DNA of 64,000 nt. Origin: Rhizopus sp. PT2906 (taxonomy: Eukaryota; Mucoromycota; Mucoromycetes; Mucorales; Rhizopodaceae). The notes under the pieces are model-generated. The model ran no database searches. It was not told where the DNA came from and worked only from the letters and a program-made list of their open reading frames with translations. Positions 1 to 11,349 of this stretch are shown one piece after another. The stretch covers positions 1 to 64,000 of the forward strand of contig JAMYHX010000079.1 of assembly GCA_025529335.1 (NCBI GenBank), given 5' to 3'. Position numbers and translations under genes: made by a program. How positions within the stretch are numbered: position 1 is the first letter of the stretch; each line of letters starts with the position of its first letter.

Positions 1-92
1 ATTGTCGACTAAGCTATGACACTGGTGCACTTAAAGAGGGCAAAGGCAAACAAAAGCAAACAAGAAAACGTAAATACAACGAAGCATAATAT

Positions 93-1633
93 TTATTCAT
101 CCACATCAATTACCAGAGCAGAACTCTGCCAACCACCGAAACCGATAGCAAATGTATACATATGTCTTAATGATTCTACATATTGAGGAGCATTCAAGTC
201 TTGATTGTCTGCGCCATGACCTAGTGCACCCGAACTGTAATTTCCCCATGTCATTATCTCTCCTTTACTTGTCAATGCTCCATAGTGATAGCTATGTTTT
301 GTACATATACAATAAATATCACTTAGTACCACTGTATATCTATATACTTACTCCCCAAACGATACTTTGCACACTTGCTTATGGTCGAGACCAGGCAATC
401 GTCTTGGTTCAGAGTCTTGTGTAGAATGTATGCTTCCCAACAGGACACGATCGTCATCTGTATAGACAGCAAAGCTTTCAAAAGAACCAGTAATAAATCG
501 CTTCATCTGACCTCGTCTATCACTAACTTCCCTTTCTGAAGCACTAAAATGAGTGAGAAAAGTGACAAACTGTTCAGGGGATGTCGCAAAGGCCATATCG
601 TTTTTTGTTGCCAGTTTGAGCACGCGACCATATTTAGTGAGGGCCATAGTGTAGTTGTCTAGTCCACAGATTTGGATCACTTGGTCCTTTGGATCCTGTA
701 ATATAGCACTTGAGGGTACACCCATGCTGACGACGGTTGGATCAAGCATTGGTTCAAAGTCATTCTGTATATCCATACGAGACACGTAGACTGGGTGAGG
801 AACGATAAAGATTGTGCCATCTTCGGTCAGGACAGATGAATAAGACCAGTTGGCAGTCACTTGCACTACTTTACTATGTGCAGAGAGTAGGTCTACTTTT
901 TGTATCACATGACAGTTACTCCAGTGCCAAACAGAGCCGTCCTGTGCCAAGCCAATGGCATGACCTCGACCACTGGCAACCGATTTGAACTTGACTTTAT
1001 GCTCGTCTGGCACGCGTGTTTGTAATTTCGTAGGTATCCTTACACCATCCGCTCCAACAGAACGTTGAGCGTTAAACGAATGCATCTTTGAAAGTTAATA
1101 AGTATATATAAGTATAACTGATACCTTCTTACTGTTCCCCAAAACCAGACGTAACCAAATCTGTCTAATGCATGAAATGACCAGCCACCAGATACGATAT
1201 CAACAATACCTTTCCCTCTTAGTGGGTATACCTCTTGTGGTTCAGCCACTTCACTTCCTGCCCGTATACGCTGCTCTCTCTTACTTTTATATAATGAATG
1301 CAAGTCCAAGCAAAAATGGGTCTAGTGTTACCTTATTTCTACAGCAAAAGTAGATGTTTCTGTGGGTTTTAAACCAAGTCTAAAATCATCATTTCTGCCC
1401 CAAGTATAAACTCTTGGATTGCTCAAGGCGAAATAAAGTCTTCTCCAACCAGCCTTTCTGTATGCGATATCATAAGCAATATTGAACTGATCAAAGCATT
1501 TTTTCTTCCACACGTATTCATCATTTGCTATATTATAAAAGAACCTTGATACTCGAGATAGTTCCAAAAGCGACTCTGCATTGATGTAGTCTAGAATGCA
1601 CTCGAGGATATCAACAGGTAAATCAGTAAGCAT
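93..1633 (-). CDS. F-box protein with RCC1-type repeats (Saf1-like)
   Basis: Likely substrate receptor of an SCF ubiquitin ligase. Four exons (1332-1633, 1133-1283, about 350-1085, 93-291) join in frame with GT-AG introns of about 48 nt. The N-terminus (MLTDLPVDILECILDYI) is a typical F-box. RCC1-like blades follow, seen as repeated VYTWGRND, VWFWGT, GRGHAIGLAQDGSVWHW and GEIMTWGNYSSGALGHG segments, so the rest is probably a beta-propeller. The start at 1633 was chosen because the F-box begins there. An in-frame codon further upstream would only add a run of phenylalanines read from a homopolymer in the leader. F-box plus RCC1 is the arrangement of yeast Saf1; the substrate here is unknown. 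Domain call is firm, orthology is inference. Confidence 0.82.
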
Positions 1634-1672
1634 GAAGAAAAAAAAAAAAAAAAAAAAAAAGAAAAATTGCAT

Positions 1673-2261
1673 GATGGCTGTGTAGAGAGAGATTCTGCCC
1701 TTTGCTGGGACTGAAATTGTAAAAGGATATGATTGGATGTTTGTTTTCTATCCTTTCCTTAATCGAGAAATTATGATCTAAATAGACAAGGCCAACATGA
1801 GCTTTACATGCTCACGTTGGATTTATCATAAAAAGGAGAAAGAAAGAAAGGAAATGAATCAAAAGGGAAACATTTGGATACAACATGATATATCAGCAAA
1901 GACAAACAAGATCGAGGCCATAAGTTGAATTAAGGAGAATTGTATACACTGTGATCTATTTGAATTTACAAGCACGCGGGTAACACCAAATATGATATGT
2001 AAACAGCTGCGCGCAAAACTCATTCTTTAAAGATATTCAAGTAAGAAAGATCTTTTTTTTTTAATAAGTATAAACGATAATATTAGAATATGGAATGAAA
2101 GGGGTGTACCTTTGAATGGTTCTTGGCTTGGTTAAAAAGGTAGGGGATAAGATATATGTATTTATATATATATATGTATATATATAATATGTTTTGTTGG
2201 TGTGCGTGTGTGTGTGCTATGAAATGTATGTACAATATTTGTGGGTATTTGTTTTTGAATA
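1673..2261. other. Intergenic, no gene seen
   Basis: AT-rich spacer between the F-box gene and the next minus-strand gene. It holds A/T runs near 1640-1661 and 2050-2061 and a TA-rich/TG-rich patch around 2155-2215. It probably carries the promoter of the F-box gene (right of 1633) and the 3' region of the 2262-2834 gene. No conserved coding signal on either strand. Confidence 0.6.
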
Positions 2262-2834
2262 TCAGAAAGATAATTGATCGTCATCTTGTAATGGTAAAGA
2301 ATCAAGTCGATCAACCAGTTTTTTTATATTTAATTCAAAGGCTATCTTCAATTCTTCGTGCTGCTGAGGTGAACATTGTTCAGCCAAGAACTGATAAGCT
2401 TCTTGGCAATGATCGATAGCTTCTTTGGCAGCGACCCTGTCTCCAGTATAATAAGGTGAACCTCTAGAGTCTTCTGCATAATTTAATTCGTCAAGAGCAA
2501 GCTGATATAGTTCCATTAATTTTTTGATTTCAATATCCAAGTTGAATGTGACGACTGAGGACGCATTAGATGGTCTCCTTCGAAAGGGTGACATGCATTT
2601 ATCAACGACTATATGTAAGCTTTCAGATCCAGTGAGTGATGGACGTTTGACATAGACAGCATGTTGTTGTTGTTGTTGTTGCTCTTGACAGCAACAGCTA
2701 CTAGAAGATGTAGTACTAGTCGTGCTACATTGTGATGGACGTCGTTTATTGAAATCAGGTGTAAACCATGTCTTTATGCTGTGCCATTTTGATTTTAAAG
2801 TAGTCTGTGTAGGCGAATGAACTAAAGGATGCAT
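2262..2834 (-). CDS. Hypothetical protein with C-terminal helical domain
   Basis: Single-exon 190-residue protein starting at a true ATG. I do not recognise the family. Residues 1-90 are low complexity (Ser/Thr and a short Gln run near 52-57, basic RRRPSN near 87-92) and probably disordered. Residues about 100-185 look like three amphipathic helices: IKKLMELYQLALDELNYAEDS, then a GDRVAAKEAIDHCQEAYQFLAEQ helix, then EELKIAFELNIKKLVDRLDSL. The layout recalls an MIT-type three-helix bundle, but this is a guess from helix pattern only. It could also be a short peripheral membrane or coiled-coil adaptor. Confidence 0.6.
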   Translation of the reverse strand: MHPLVHSPTQTTLKSKWHSIKTWFTPDFNKRRPSQCSTTSTTSSSSCCCQEQQQQQQHAVYVKRPSLTGSESLHIVVDKCMSPFRRRPSNASSVVTFNLDIEIKKLMELYQLALDELNYAEDSRGSPYYTGDRVAAKEAIDHCQEAYQFLAEQCSPQQHEELKIAFELNIKKLVDRLDSLPLQDDDQLSF

Positions 2835-3438
2835 GAATAAATAATAAATATGAAGAAAATGAAAAGAAAAGAGAAAGAAATAGAATATTTAGAGGGAAAT
2901 ATTTATATTATTACAATATCCCCCCTTTTTCTTCTAAATTTGGAGAAAGCTTCTCTGTTGATTGCAGGAGAACATAAAAAGAAAAAGGAAAAGGGGAGCG
3001 GCATGAATCCGAATGATTTATATATTCACTTGTTCCCCTTCTTATGCCCCTCCCTCCTCTTATTATCTCTCTCTTTTTCTATATTTTCTTTATAGAGAGG
3101 TATTCCTTATATCTCTCTACCCCCTTTGTCAACTTTTAACCCCTTTTTAGGTGGCAAGGGTAAACATCGGTTCCGCTCTCCTTTTAGACAGAAATTCATG
3201 CAAATAATTCATTATGACTGGTTATGCCACTATTTGTTGTTGTGTTTACTCTAAACTATAGGGCTGATCTTACTCTTTTGGTTCCTATTTATTATCTGTT
3301 TATGCATTTTGATTTCTCCTTTTTATTCTATAACTTATTTACATACATACAAATGATAAATAATATATTCCCCTTTAAATGTATTTACAAGTATCATTTA
3401 TATACAACAACAACAACAACAACAAGATGTATACTTGA
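2835..3438. other. Intergenic, no gene seen
   Basis: Upstream region of the minus-strand hypothetical gene and 3' flank of the GPI-protein gene. It contains pyrimidine-rich runs (about 3031-3100) and a short CAA triplet run at about 3404-3424. No coding signal that looks conserved. Confidence 0.55.
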
Positions 3439-5297
3439 CTAAAACACAATGAATGTAATAGTCATTATACATAAATGAATCAACACCAGATTGAGATCAA
3501 TATTACTCATGGCATCATTCATATTAGAACTATACATCGCACTGTTCATTTGAGTTGAATCATCAGATTGTGTGGGCACATTATTACTATCTGATTCACA
3601 TGTTCCACTCGTCCTATTTGTTTTTATCACAGCTGCCGTATAATTCGTATTGGTCAATACGGTGCTATATCCAAGTGCTTCCAAGATTCTCAAGATACCA
3701 GGCCCAATCGGTGATTTATAGAGTAAGGTAACTTCCTGTTGCATCGTCTTGTTCAATGTACTGTTTACAGATACTGTATGATTCGTACCGTTCACCACCG
3801 TTGTCACATTATGAACAGATGTTGTCGTGACATTGACAGGCCGTGTCATATTGTACTTGATTGAAATGTTTGCATAGGCATCATCAACCAAGGATGATAA
3901 ACTTTTGCCCAATTTATATTCACGAGTCATCAAAAAATCAGGTGTACCAATGTATGCATCATCCAAGTGCGCATGCCAAATACCAGGTCTATAGTAGTCT
4001 CCCTTGTTGAGAGTCGCATTGAATCCAGTATATAGTTGCATGTATCGATAGGTTTGATTAAGATAAGGATCTTTGTTGAACACACTCTGAGGATATGTCA
4101 GATTAGTGAAATCAAATCGAAGTGTCTGTGGTGTTGACATGGCTGTAAACATATCCGCAGCCTTCTCTGCTATTGTCTCATTGCCCAAAAGTGTTTCCAT
4201 AAAATTGACAATAAACGCCTCATCTTCAGACACACAAAATGACTGCATATCAAATCCGACCTCCCATAGCGCGTCTGTGATGTTGGTCTCTGGATATCGA
4301 AGGGTCAAGAACCTGTCAAAGATTAAATTGTACTGAAACTTGGATATATACACAGGCCCACCATCATGGTTGACTGTCCAGTATGGATTGGGTGTTATCA
4401 ACTTCAGACTGTCTTCTGGTTCGACCATATTCTTCAACAGCAGATGAAAGGGTGAGGCACTATCATAAAAGTACGGCGCCCATGAACTGATCATGCCAAG
4501 GCCATGTACCATCTGGTGCAAAATGACGTATTCGATATCGACTTGGTTATCATATATTGATGAATCATTCCTAAAGTAATATCCTCCAATAGACGGCACG
4601 CCTGTGCCGTTCCAATTGCTGTCATCCACTATACCGTTCATATAGATATCGTGATTAATGTCGATAGAGACGTCATAATCAGATGCCCAATGTGAGCTGT
4701 TGGTGACCTGGGCAAGTTGCTTTGCTAAGGATTGTGGATAAATAAAGTTGTCGTCTGCTGTGCTTAATGATAATAAATTAAACTATGAAAGACAATCAAT
4801 CATTGGCTGTTATTTTCCTTATTGTTGCATTATCATTATTACCTGCGAACTGGGTACTCCCCAGCCATAGGTATAATTAGAACAATGTCTGATGCAAAAA
4901 CTGTAATATGAAGCTTGAAATCTACGGCAAAGAAAAAAAAAAAAGTTGTTAGTTTATGTTTCTCCTCTTTATAACTCCATTCTTACGTAATTGTATTTTG
5001 TAATAAAACAACTTGAGACAATTGAGTGGCTGCATTGATGAATGCTTGATTCACCTTGACACAAAAAGCGGTGTCAATCTCGCAAAACACTTTAAGCTGA
5101 ACATTATTTATGTTGGTAATGTTGGGTGGTTTTGTAAATATCTTTTTATGGTCGAAAACGCCTTGTGCTTGTGGTGCTTCTTCAGTTGAATATTGTGTAA
5201 TATCTTGGTCATTGTTGCTGTTATTATCTGGATCATAGGCTAATGTAGAACAATAATAAAATATGAATAATAAATAAAGCTTAATAATAAAGTACAT
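3439..5297 (-). CDS. Secreted GPI-anchor-type protein related to HExxH metalloproteases, catalytic Glu replaced
   Basis: Three exons: 4987-5297, 4843-4921, 3439-4782, joined by GT-AG introns with matching phase. The N-terminus is a hydrophobic signal peptide (MYFIIKLYLLFIFYYCSTLA). The third exon carries SIDINHD and then VILHQMVHGLGMISSW, which resembles the zinc site of fungal extracellular metalloproteases (HExxHGLG), but with Gln (CAG) instead of the catalytic Glu. Many NxT/NxS sites and a C-terminal hydrophobic tail after a Ser/Asn-rich stretch suggest a glycosylated, GPI-anchored wall or membrane protein. The lost Glu suggests it is not an active peptidase. The family name is inferred from the motif; function unknown. 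Confidence 0.7.
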
Positions 5298-6476
5298 GTA
5301 GAAAAAGAAGGGAAAAAGACAGAAAAAAAGAAACAGTCAAAGAAAGAAGGAGAGAGAGAGAGAGGAAGGGAGAGAACAAGGGCAATGACTTGGGAATGCA
5401 AAAACAATAAAAAAGAAGTGTCAGTTGACTAGAAAAAACAGTGAAACAGAAAATTAGATTTTATGTCCGACATACAGACCAGCCTTTCGTTTTTGGTTTG
5501 AGCAGCTTGTGATCTTGCATAACCTCCCCTTCTTTCTTTTTCTTTCCTTGATGGACCTAACTCCGTAAAAAGAGAGATAAACCTACGTCTTGTGGCTCCT
5601 GCCTTCCGTTAGTCCCTTCTTCTCATATTCATGCTGTATTGTTTATGTTGCCCTTCTTCATTATCGCCTTTGTTCTAAAAAAGAGAAGGGGTAAAAGAAA
5701 GAGAGATTGCCGTAAAAAGGGATACGCCGAATGTAGCATTCTCAAGTGCTCCCATTAAGCTTAGCGATAGAAGAACGTTAATGAACAATAAATCAATAAT
5801 TACAATATAAAATTGCCGTCTACTGCTCCTTATTTACTCCTCTCTTTCATATATTTCGCTTTCTCTCTCTCTCTTTTTTTTTTTGGAGTGTTGCTGTAGA
5901 GCTTATTGTTGTCAATAGTTAAACGAGGAGAGGGAGAAATAGACTTTTCAATACTCAAGTGAAGTCTTATCCGCGACTTGCACAAACCGGTTTGTCAATT
6001 GAGGCGAAGAAGGAGTAAAAAAAAAAATAAGGTAAAGGCTGAATTGGTGTATGATAGGTGCCTGAATTTTCTGAGAGTTACTACATCGATCACCTGCAAG
6101 CTCATAGCAACGGCGTTTTCCCTTTTTTTTTTTTTTTTTTTTTTTTGGACACTGTTACCATTGATGCAATGTTGATCTAAAACAGTAATATCATTCATTG
6201 TCGAATAAAGCCACCTTTTTGGTAGTTTACCATAAAATGACGTATAGCTCATGATAACCAATAAGATGAAATAAATACAAACATATGAAAAAGAACACCA
6301 AAATAAGCTAGCTTCAATGAACGTATTTTACCCTCCTTTTCTTCCGCTTTTGACAGACATAATCCATTGGTATCACGCTATGGTGATTTCATTGCTCAAC
6401 ATTTGAAAAAGACCAATAACAATGACTACACACGCACAGATAATTTCAGGATTACAAAATAAAATTTATTGGTATC
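5298..6476. other. Intergenic spacer, no gene seen
   Basis: About 1.2 kb with a GA-rich patch at 5340-5375, CT-rich runs at 5860-5885 and a T homopolymer near 6125-6147. It should contain the promoter of the GPI-type protein gene. Short open frames here are low-complexity translations of the homopolymers and were not called. Confidence 0.55.
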
Positions 6477-6860
6477 TTATTGAATCACACATGGTTCATT
6501 TCTTAAAGGCTCTCCTCTTCTAACAGGCATTCGAGGTCTTGACCAAGTAGGATCGCCTTGAACAAGATAATGATCTCTTGGTTCTCTCACTTCTATCCTT
6601 TCTTCTTCTTTCATAATGCTTCCTGGCGGTGCTGGTGGTCTCGGTGTACCATAAGGTTGTTGTGCAAAATTGAATACTAGATTTGGGCCCATACCGCCTG
6701 CAGGTTGATAGCTTGCTGTGTAGGGTACTGCACCAGGAGCAGAAGACATCATGGATGCATAAGGTGGTGGAGGGTTTTCAATTACAACCTGTCGCTGATA
6801 TTCTTCAACGGGACCTTGGTGATGGTGATGATGATGATGATGTGGTTGTGGTATTGACAT
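6477..6860 (-). CDS. Small Pro/His-rich protein with PPxY motif and C-terminal CaaX box
   Basis: Single exon, 127 residues, true ATG start. An eight-histidine run follows MSIPQP. A PPPPY stretch (near residues 31-35) is a classic WW-domain ligand for Nedd4/Rsp5-type ubiquitin ligases. The middle is Gly/Pro/Ala-rich and the last four residues are CVIQ, a CaaX signal; a terminal Gln fits protein farnesylation. Together these suggest a lipid-anchored, intrinsically disordered adaptor at a membrane. I do not recognise a named family. The CaaX reading was checked codon by codon up to the TAA at 6477-6479. Role is inference. Confidence 0.65.
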   Translation of the reverse strand: MSIPQPHHHHHHHHQGPVEEYQRQVVIENPPPPYASMMSSAPGAVPYTASYQPAGGMGPNLVFNFAQQPYGTPRPPAPPGSIMKEEERIEVREPRDHYLVQGDPTWSRPRMPVRRGEPLRNEPCVIQ

Positions 6861-7096
6861 TGGATATATGATTGATAAAAGAAAGAAGAAATGAAAGAAA
6901 TGATGTCTATCTTTGACTTAAATAGACTTTTTATTCCATTCCATTTATAGTCGAGAAAACTGTAAAGACATGACGTACGAAATAGCCTTTGTCATTTGAA
7001 AACATACACAGAGCGGAGAACTAATTTATCTTTGTCTTTTTCTATTCCAATCAATCTCTTTTTCTTTCCTTTTTTCTATTTTCTTTGTTGGTAATC

Positions 7097-8802
7097 ATGG
7101 CGCCTATTTCTATAAACGTTAGACCTTCTACAGGTCAATCATTCAAAGTACAGGTTGATGTTGAGGAAACGACTGTGCTTGGACTAAAGGAAATCATTGC
7201 TACTTCAATGGGAGATGTATCCTGTAATGACCTCAAATTGGTATTTTCTGGAAGAATACTTAAAAATGAAGATAAATGTAGTGACTATAGTAAGCACCAT
7301 ACAGTCATCATTTCTATTTGACACATGTATAAACTTATACTTTATAGAAATTGCTGATGGAAATACAGTCCATGTTGTTCGTTCAGGCACCAACCGTGCT
7401 CCTGCCAAACCAAAAACCACAGCATCACAAGAACAAGAACAACAGCAATCTCAACCGCCGCCACCACCACCACCACAACAACAACAACAACAGCAGCAGC
7501 AACAATCTACACCTACCACACCTAGTTTATTCAATCTACCTGGACTTTCTGGAAATATGAATCCTTTTGGTGGAGATATGGGGATGCCCAATATGGATCC
7601 AGAACTTATTCGTCAAATGATGGATTCCCCTTTTATGCAGAGCCTTTTAGACAATCCTGGTAAGTTATTTGTAGATTTAAACATTGGTTTATTAACACTA
7701 GATAGAATTCATTCGTTCCATGATTATGAATAATCCTCAGATAAAAGCAATAGCCGAGCAAAATCCTGAGGTGGGTCATTTGATCAGTGATCCTTCCTTT
7801 TTACGACAGTCTATTGAGATGATGCGGTAAGTTCTTGAGCATACAGTCAGAACTATTATTTCTAATCGAATTATAGAAACCCAGAATTAATGAGAGAAAT
7901 GCAAAGAAACAATGATCGTGCTTTATCCAATATTGAAGCTATACCTGGTGGATTCAATCATCTAAGACGTATGTATAGCACAATTCAAGAACCCATGGAG
8001 TCAGCCATGTCACCTGCTGGCCTTCGTTCTTCTGAAGAAGCCAATGAACGATTAGCCAGACAGCTTAATGTCAGTAGTGTTCCTGAAAACTCATTAAACA
8101 CCCAAGCTTTACCTAATCCATGGGCAGCTACACCGCAACAACCACCGCAACAACAGCAACAACAGCAACAGCAACAAAATAATAGCTCAAGTACAGCTCA
8201 GCAACAGCCTTTTGCACAAAACCCATTTGCTTGTAAGTTTCTTTTTCTTAAACATCCTCCTTTCTTTATTGACTTTTTGATATAAAGCGTTATTTGGGGT
8301 GCCTACGTTTCCTCTCGGACAACAACAACAACAACAACCTTCTCAGGTATGTAAAAAGGAATATAATGCATGAATTTACTAACTCATTTTATATGTTTAG
8401 TCAGCCGATAATCAACCCTCTTCTACAACGCCATTTTGGGCAGATCCAAACTTTATGCAAGCAACAATGAGGTTACAACAGTCCTTATTAGCGGCTCAGC
8501 AGAGAAACAACGAAAGTACCAGTCAATCTAATTTATTCCAGCAAATGATGGGTATTCCTTTCAACAACAACATATTGTAGGTTTCCATTTTTACTATTGA
8601 ACAAATCACTAACATCATTCCCGTAGTGGAGCACAATCGCAAACACAGACACCTACCGAACCACCTGAGGTTCGTTTTAGAGATCAGTTAGCACAATTGG
8701 AAGAAATGGGATTTTCGGAAAAGACGGCCAATGTCCGTGCATTACTAGCAACAGGAGGAAACGTAGAAGCAGCGATCGAATACTTACTTACTTCAAGCTA
8801 AA
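7097..8802 (+). CDS. dsk2: Ubiquilin / Dsk2-type ubiquitin shuttle factor
   Basis: Delivers ubiquitylated clients to the proteasome. Seven exons: 7097-7289, 7348-7659, 7706-7826, 7877-8232, 8288-8346, 8401-8576, 8627-8802. The N-terminal ubiquitin-like domain runs from ISINVRPSTGQSFKVQV to IADGNTVHVV, followed by Gln/Pro-rich linkers and STI1-type segments (DPELIRQMMDSPFMQSLLDNP, NPQIKAIAEQNPEVGHLI, NPELMREMQRNNDRALSNIE). The C-terminus is a clear UBA domain (FRDQLAQLEEMGFSEKTANV). The donor at 8577 was chosen because reading on reaches a stop at once, while GTAGGT keeps the UBA in frame. It ends only about 36 bp from the end of the convergent EFR3 gene. Order UBL-STI1-UBA is diagnostic. Confidence 0.93.
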
Positions 8803-8838
8803 GTTTATTATTGATACATGCAAAAAGTTTAATAAATA

Positions 8839-11349
8839 TCAAGTCTTATAGGGTGGGTTCACTAAAGAGAATGTAGCTGTATTGTTTGGAGGTAGTTTGA
8901 GTTCGGTTAATAAGGCATTCAATGAGGGCTTATGTTCAGACGGACTCGATGACGCCTGAGTGGTTGAATCAGAGTCCTCATTAGTTTGTGTAACAAGTAC
9001 TTCCTTTAGGGTAGACACTTTGATACTACCGCGTCTCTCATTTGAAATTTTGCCTATTGGTGCCTGTTCCCACGGACTTGAGAGCTTAGGTTTAGAATCA
9101 TTGGGTCCTTGGATGAGTCGTGTACTATGTTTCACTAAATAAATGAGTTAGACACAGTTTGAACCATTTACTATTTATCTTACTTAGAGTCTCTGAGCCC
9201 CACTCTGCAAACAGTTTGGCTTCGAGTTCGAGACCATGCGTGTCTTGCTCCTCACGTAATCGAGCCTCACTTGATATGATCTCTGCTATTCGACTTCGGT
9301 CAATCCACACAGGCGGTTTTGTCTCTTCGATGGACGGTAAAGGTTTAGTCAATTCGATCTCCATCGACGGCTTTTCGGTCAAGCCTAAGGTCAGTTGTTC
9401 AAATTGACCAAGATACTCTACCAGTGGTTCAAGCTGATAAAATTCGGCTGTCTTGCCTAACCAAGCCAAGATCAAAGACTGAATGACCCACTGCTTTTGC
9501 AAGTCCTGCTCCTGGACCCATTCCTGAACCTTGAACAACAGCGAAACGAGCATGATGGTAGCCTGCATACCGAACATTGGATGAAGGATGCATGAAAATG
9601 CAAAAAAGAAGCGAATATCTGTCAAGTTGAGATTAGGTAACTGTATCCAGTTGTACATTGCTTGCAATAGTCGATCCAAAAAGACTGTACTCTTTTGGCT
9701 AGAGTTAGTTTGTATTTTCTGGTAGAGGCTCTTGCAAAATAAAAGTCGAGTCTGTGGATCTTTATCTTCTAAAAGGCCCATTCCGTTGTTGAACGAATCG
9801 AGTGGTAAAGAGGGAATAGTGTCTAGACAGGATAGGGCAAGGCGTCGATATTCAAGGATGGGCAAATGATCAACACTACCTAGTGTGGTGTGCGGTTTGA
9901 GCTTAGACACCAAATAACCAGCCATGTCACTCAATTGATTGTCATAATAGGTGTGAGATGCTAGTCCCTCGATCGAATGGATCAAGCCTTTCTGAATAAT
10001 TGTACTTCGTTGCTTATCTTCCTCTGAGCTGTAACGAGCTGCCTTGACAAGCAGAGTAAATAATGAATTGAGTACTTCGAGTACAGAAACGCCTAAAAGT
10101 GGTGTACTGGCGTTTAAAACAGCATCTATTATACATACAAGTGCGGTCTGTTTATCACTCATAATTTCCTCTGGATCCAGCTGTTGAAGAATCTCTGATA
10201 AGAAAAGTTGTCTATACTGCGACTAAAAATATATGTATCAGGATATATATGTTTACGAGTATGAGTTTTATACCTGTGTTGAATCAACCACTATCGTCAT
10301 AATACTGACTGATAAATCTGAAGGCCACCATTTTTTGTGCCGATTCATGTAATCAAACAATAGGCCTAGTGTAACTCTGACGTAGTGACCGGTTAATTTG
10401 TTGAAGAGTATGGTTAAAGTGTGTGTGGCGATCAGTTGAATGTAACTGTCACCTAGTTTGTTATTGTTTAATGCTGATTCTCGAATATCGATTGTGCCAT
10501 CACTATATATAGTAAGTCAATTAAAACAATAGGCCATTGACCCAGTCCTCTTACGTTGAATCTGTTGATAGCTTGGCTGTACTGGTCAAGACATCCATCA
10601 AGGGAGATAAAAGGATACCCAATTGCTGTTTATAGTTGCTTGATACTAAAGCTTGTGAGGTAACTGCAGCCTGTATACCTCTCTGTCCGATATATTTCAT
10701 CCTAAGCGAGAGTATGAGTTACTGATAATGATGATGTATCCATTCTGTTATTACTTTAGTTCAAAGGATGTGTCATCATTCGAATAATCGCAAAATGAAG
10801 AGAATTTTTTCAATAGAGCTTCATAATCTTGTGTGAAATTGACGTCAATTCCCAGCGTTGAACCGTCATTATAATTGCAGAATACAATAAACTATAATTA
10901 ATATCAGTCAGTGTATTTAGTCCAAATAAAGAACACTCTCTGTTACAGTTTCACAAGTGAGATCAATGAGGTCTATGTCTCTTGTGTCTAATAGCTTGCA
11001 AAAGACATTGACTAGGCATTTAGAAAATATATTCAAATCTCCATAGCAGGATTGAATCAATGCTTTCAAAATACGCAGGGATACTTGGTTATTTCTATAT
11101 TTGTACACGTTTAGTCATCTTTTAATAATTTATACATTTTATTTACTCTTTTCTGCCTTTGCGTATGTCCTTATTCACTTTCTTTTGAATATAAGAGCCC
11201 ACTTTGGATAGTTTGGCAGGCCTTGAGTTTGCATAAAAGGTAAGGTAACTTAGTTCGGAAGAGCGTGGTGTAGTTCCGCCTTCTTTACCAGGATAACATT
11301 GCTCTATAAGGTTTACATGCTTACTACGACATGAAGAACAAGTTGCCAT
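8839..11349 (-). CDS. efr3: EFR3-type plasma-membrane scaffold protein
   Basis: Anchors phosphatidylinositol 4-kinase (Stt4 complex) at the plasma membrane. Seven exons: 11147-11349, 10947-11094, 10755-10891, 10555-10701, 10274-10502, 9184-10222, 8839-9134. The N-terminus has clustered cysteines (MATCSSC), likely palmitoylation sites, then the family block QCYP...ELSYLTFYANSRPAKLSKVG. Helical-repeat segments follow (FCNYNDGSTLGIDVNFTQDYEALLKKF; KYIGQRGIQAAVTSQAL). The exon 2/3 join uses the donor inside ...CET|GT, since reading through meets a stop. The C-terminal tail is Ser/Thr-rich and probably disordered. Length (about 740 residues) is in the range expected for fungal EFR3 proteins. Confidence 0.9.

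Noticed and set aside
1634..1672. Upstream in-frame start for the F-box/RCC1 gene
   Set aside because: It would add only Met-Gln and a run of Phe from a homopolymer; the F-box begins at the ATG at 1633.
5995..6261. Minus-strand open frame of 88 codons
   Set aside because: Lys and Phe runs come from homopolymers, and no domain or conserved text is seen.
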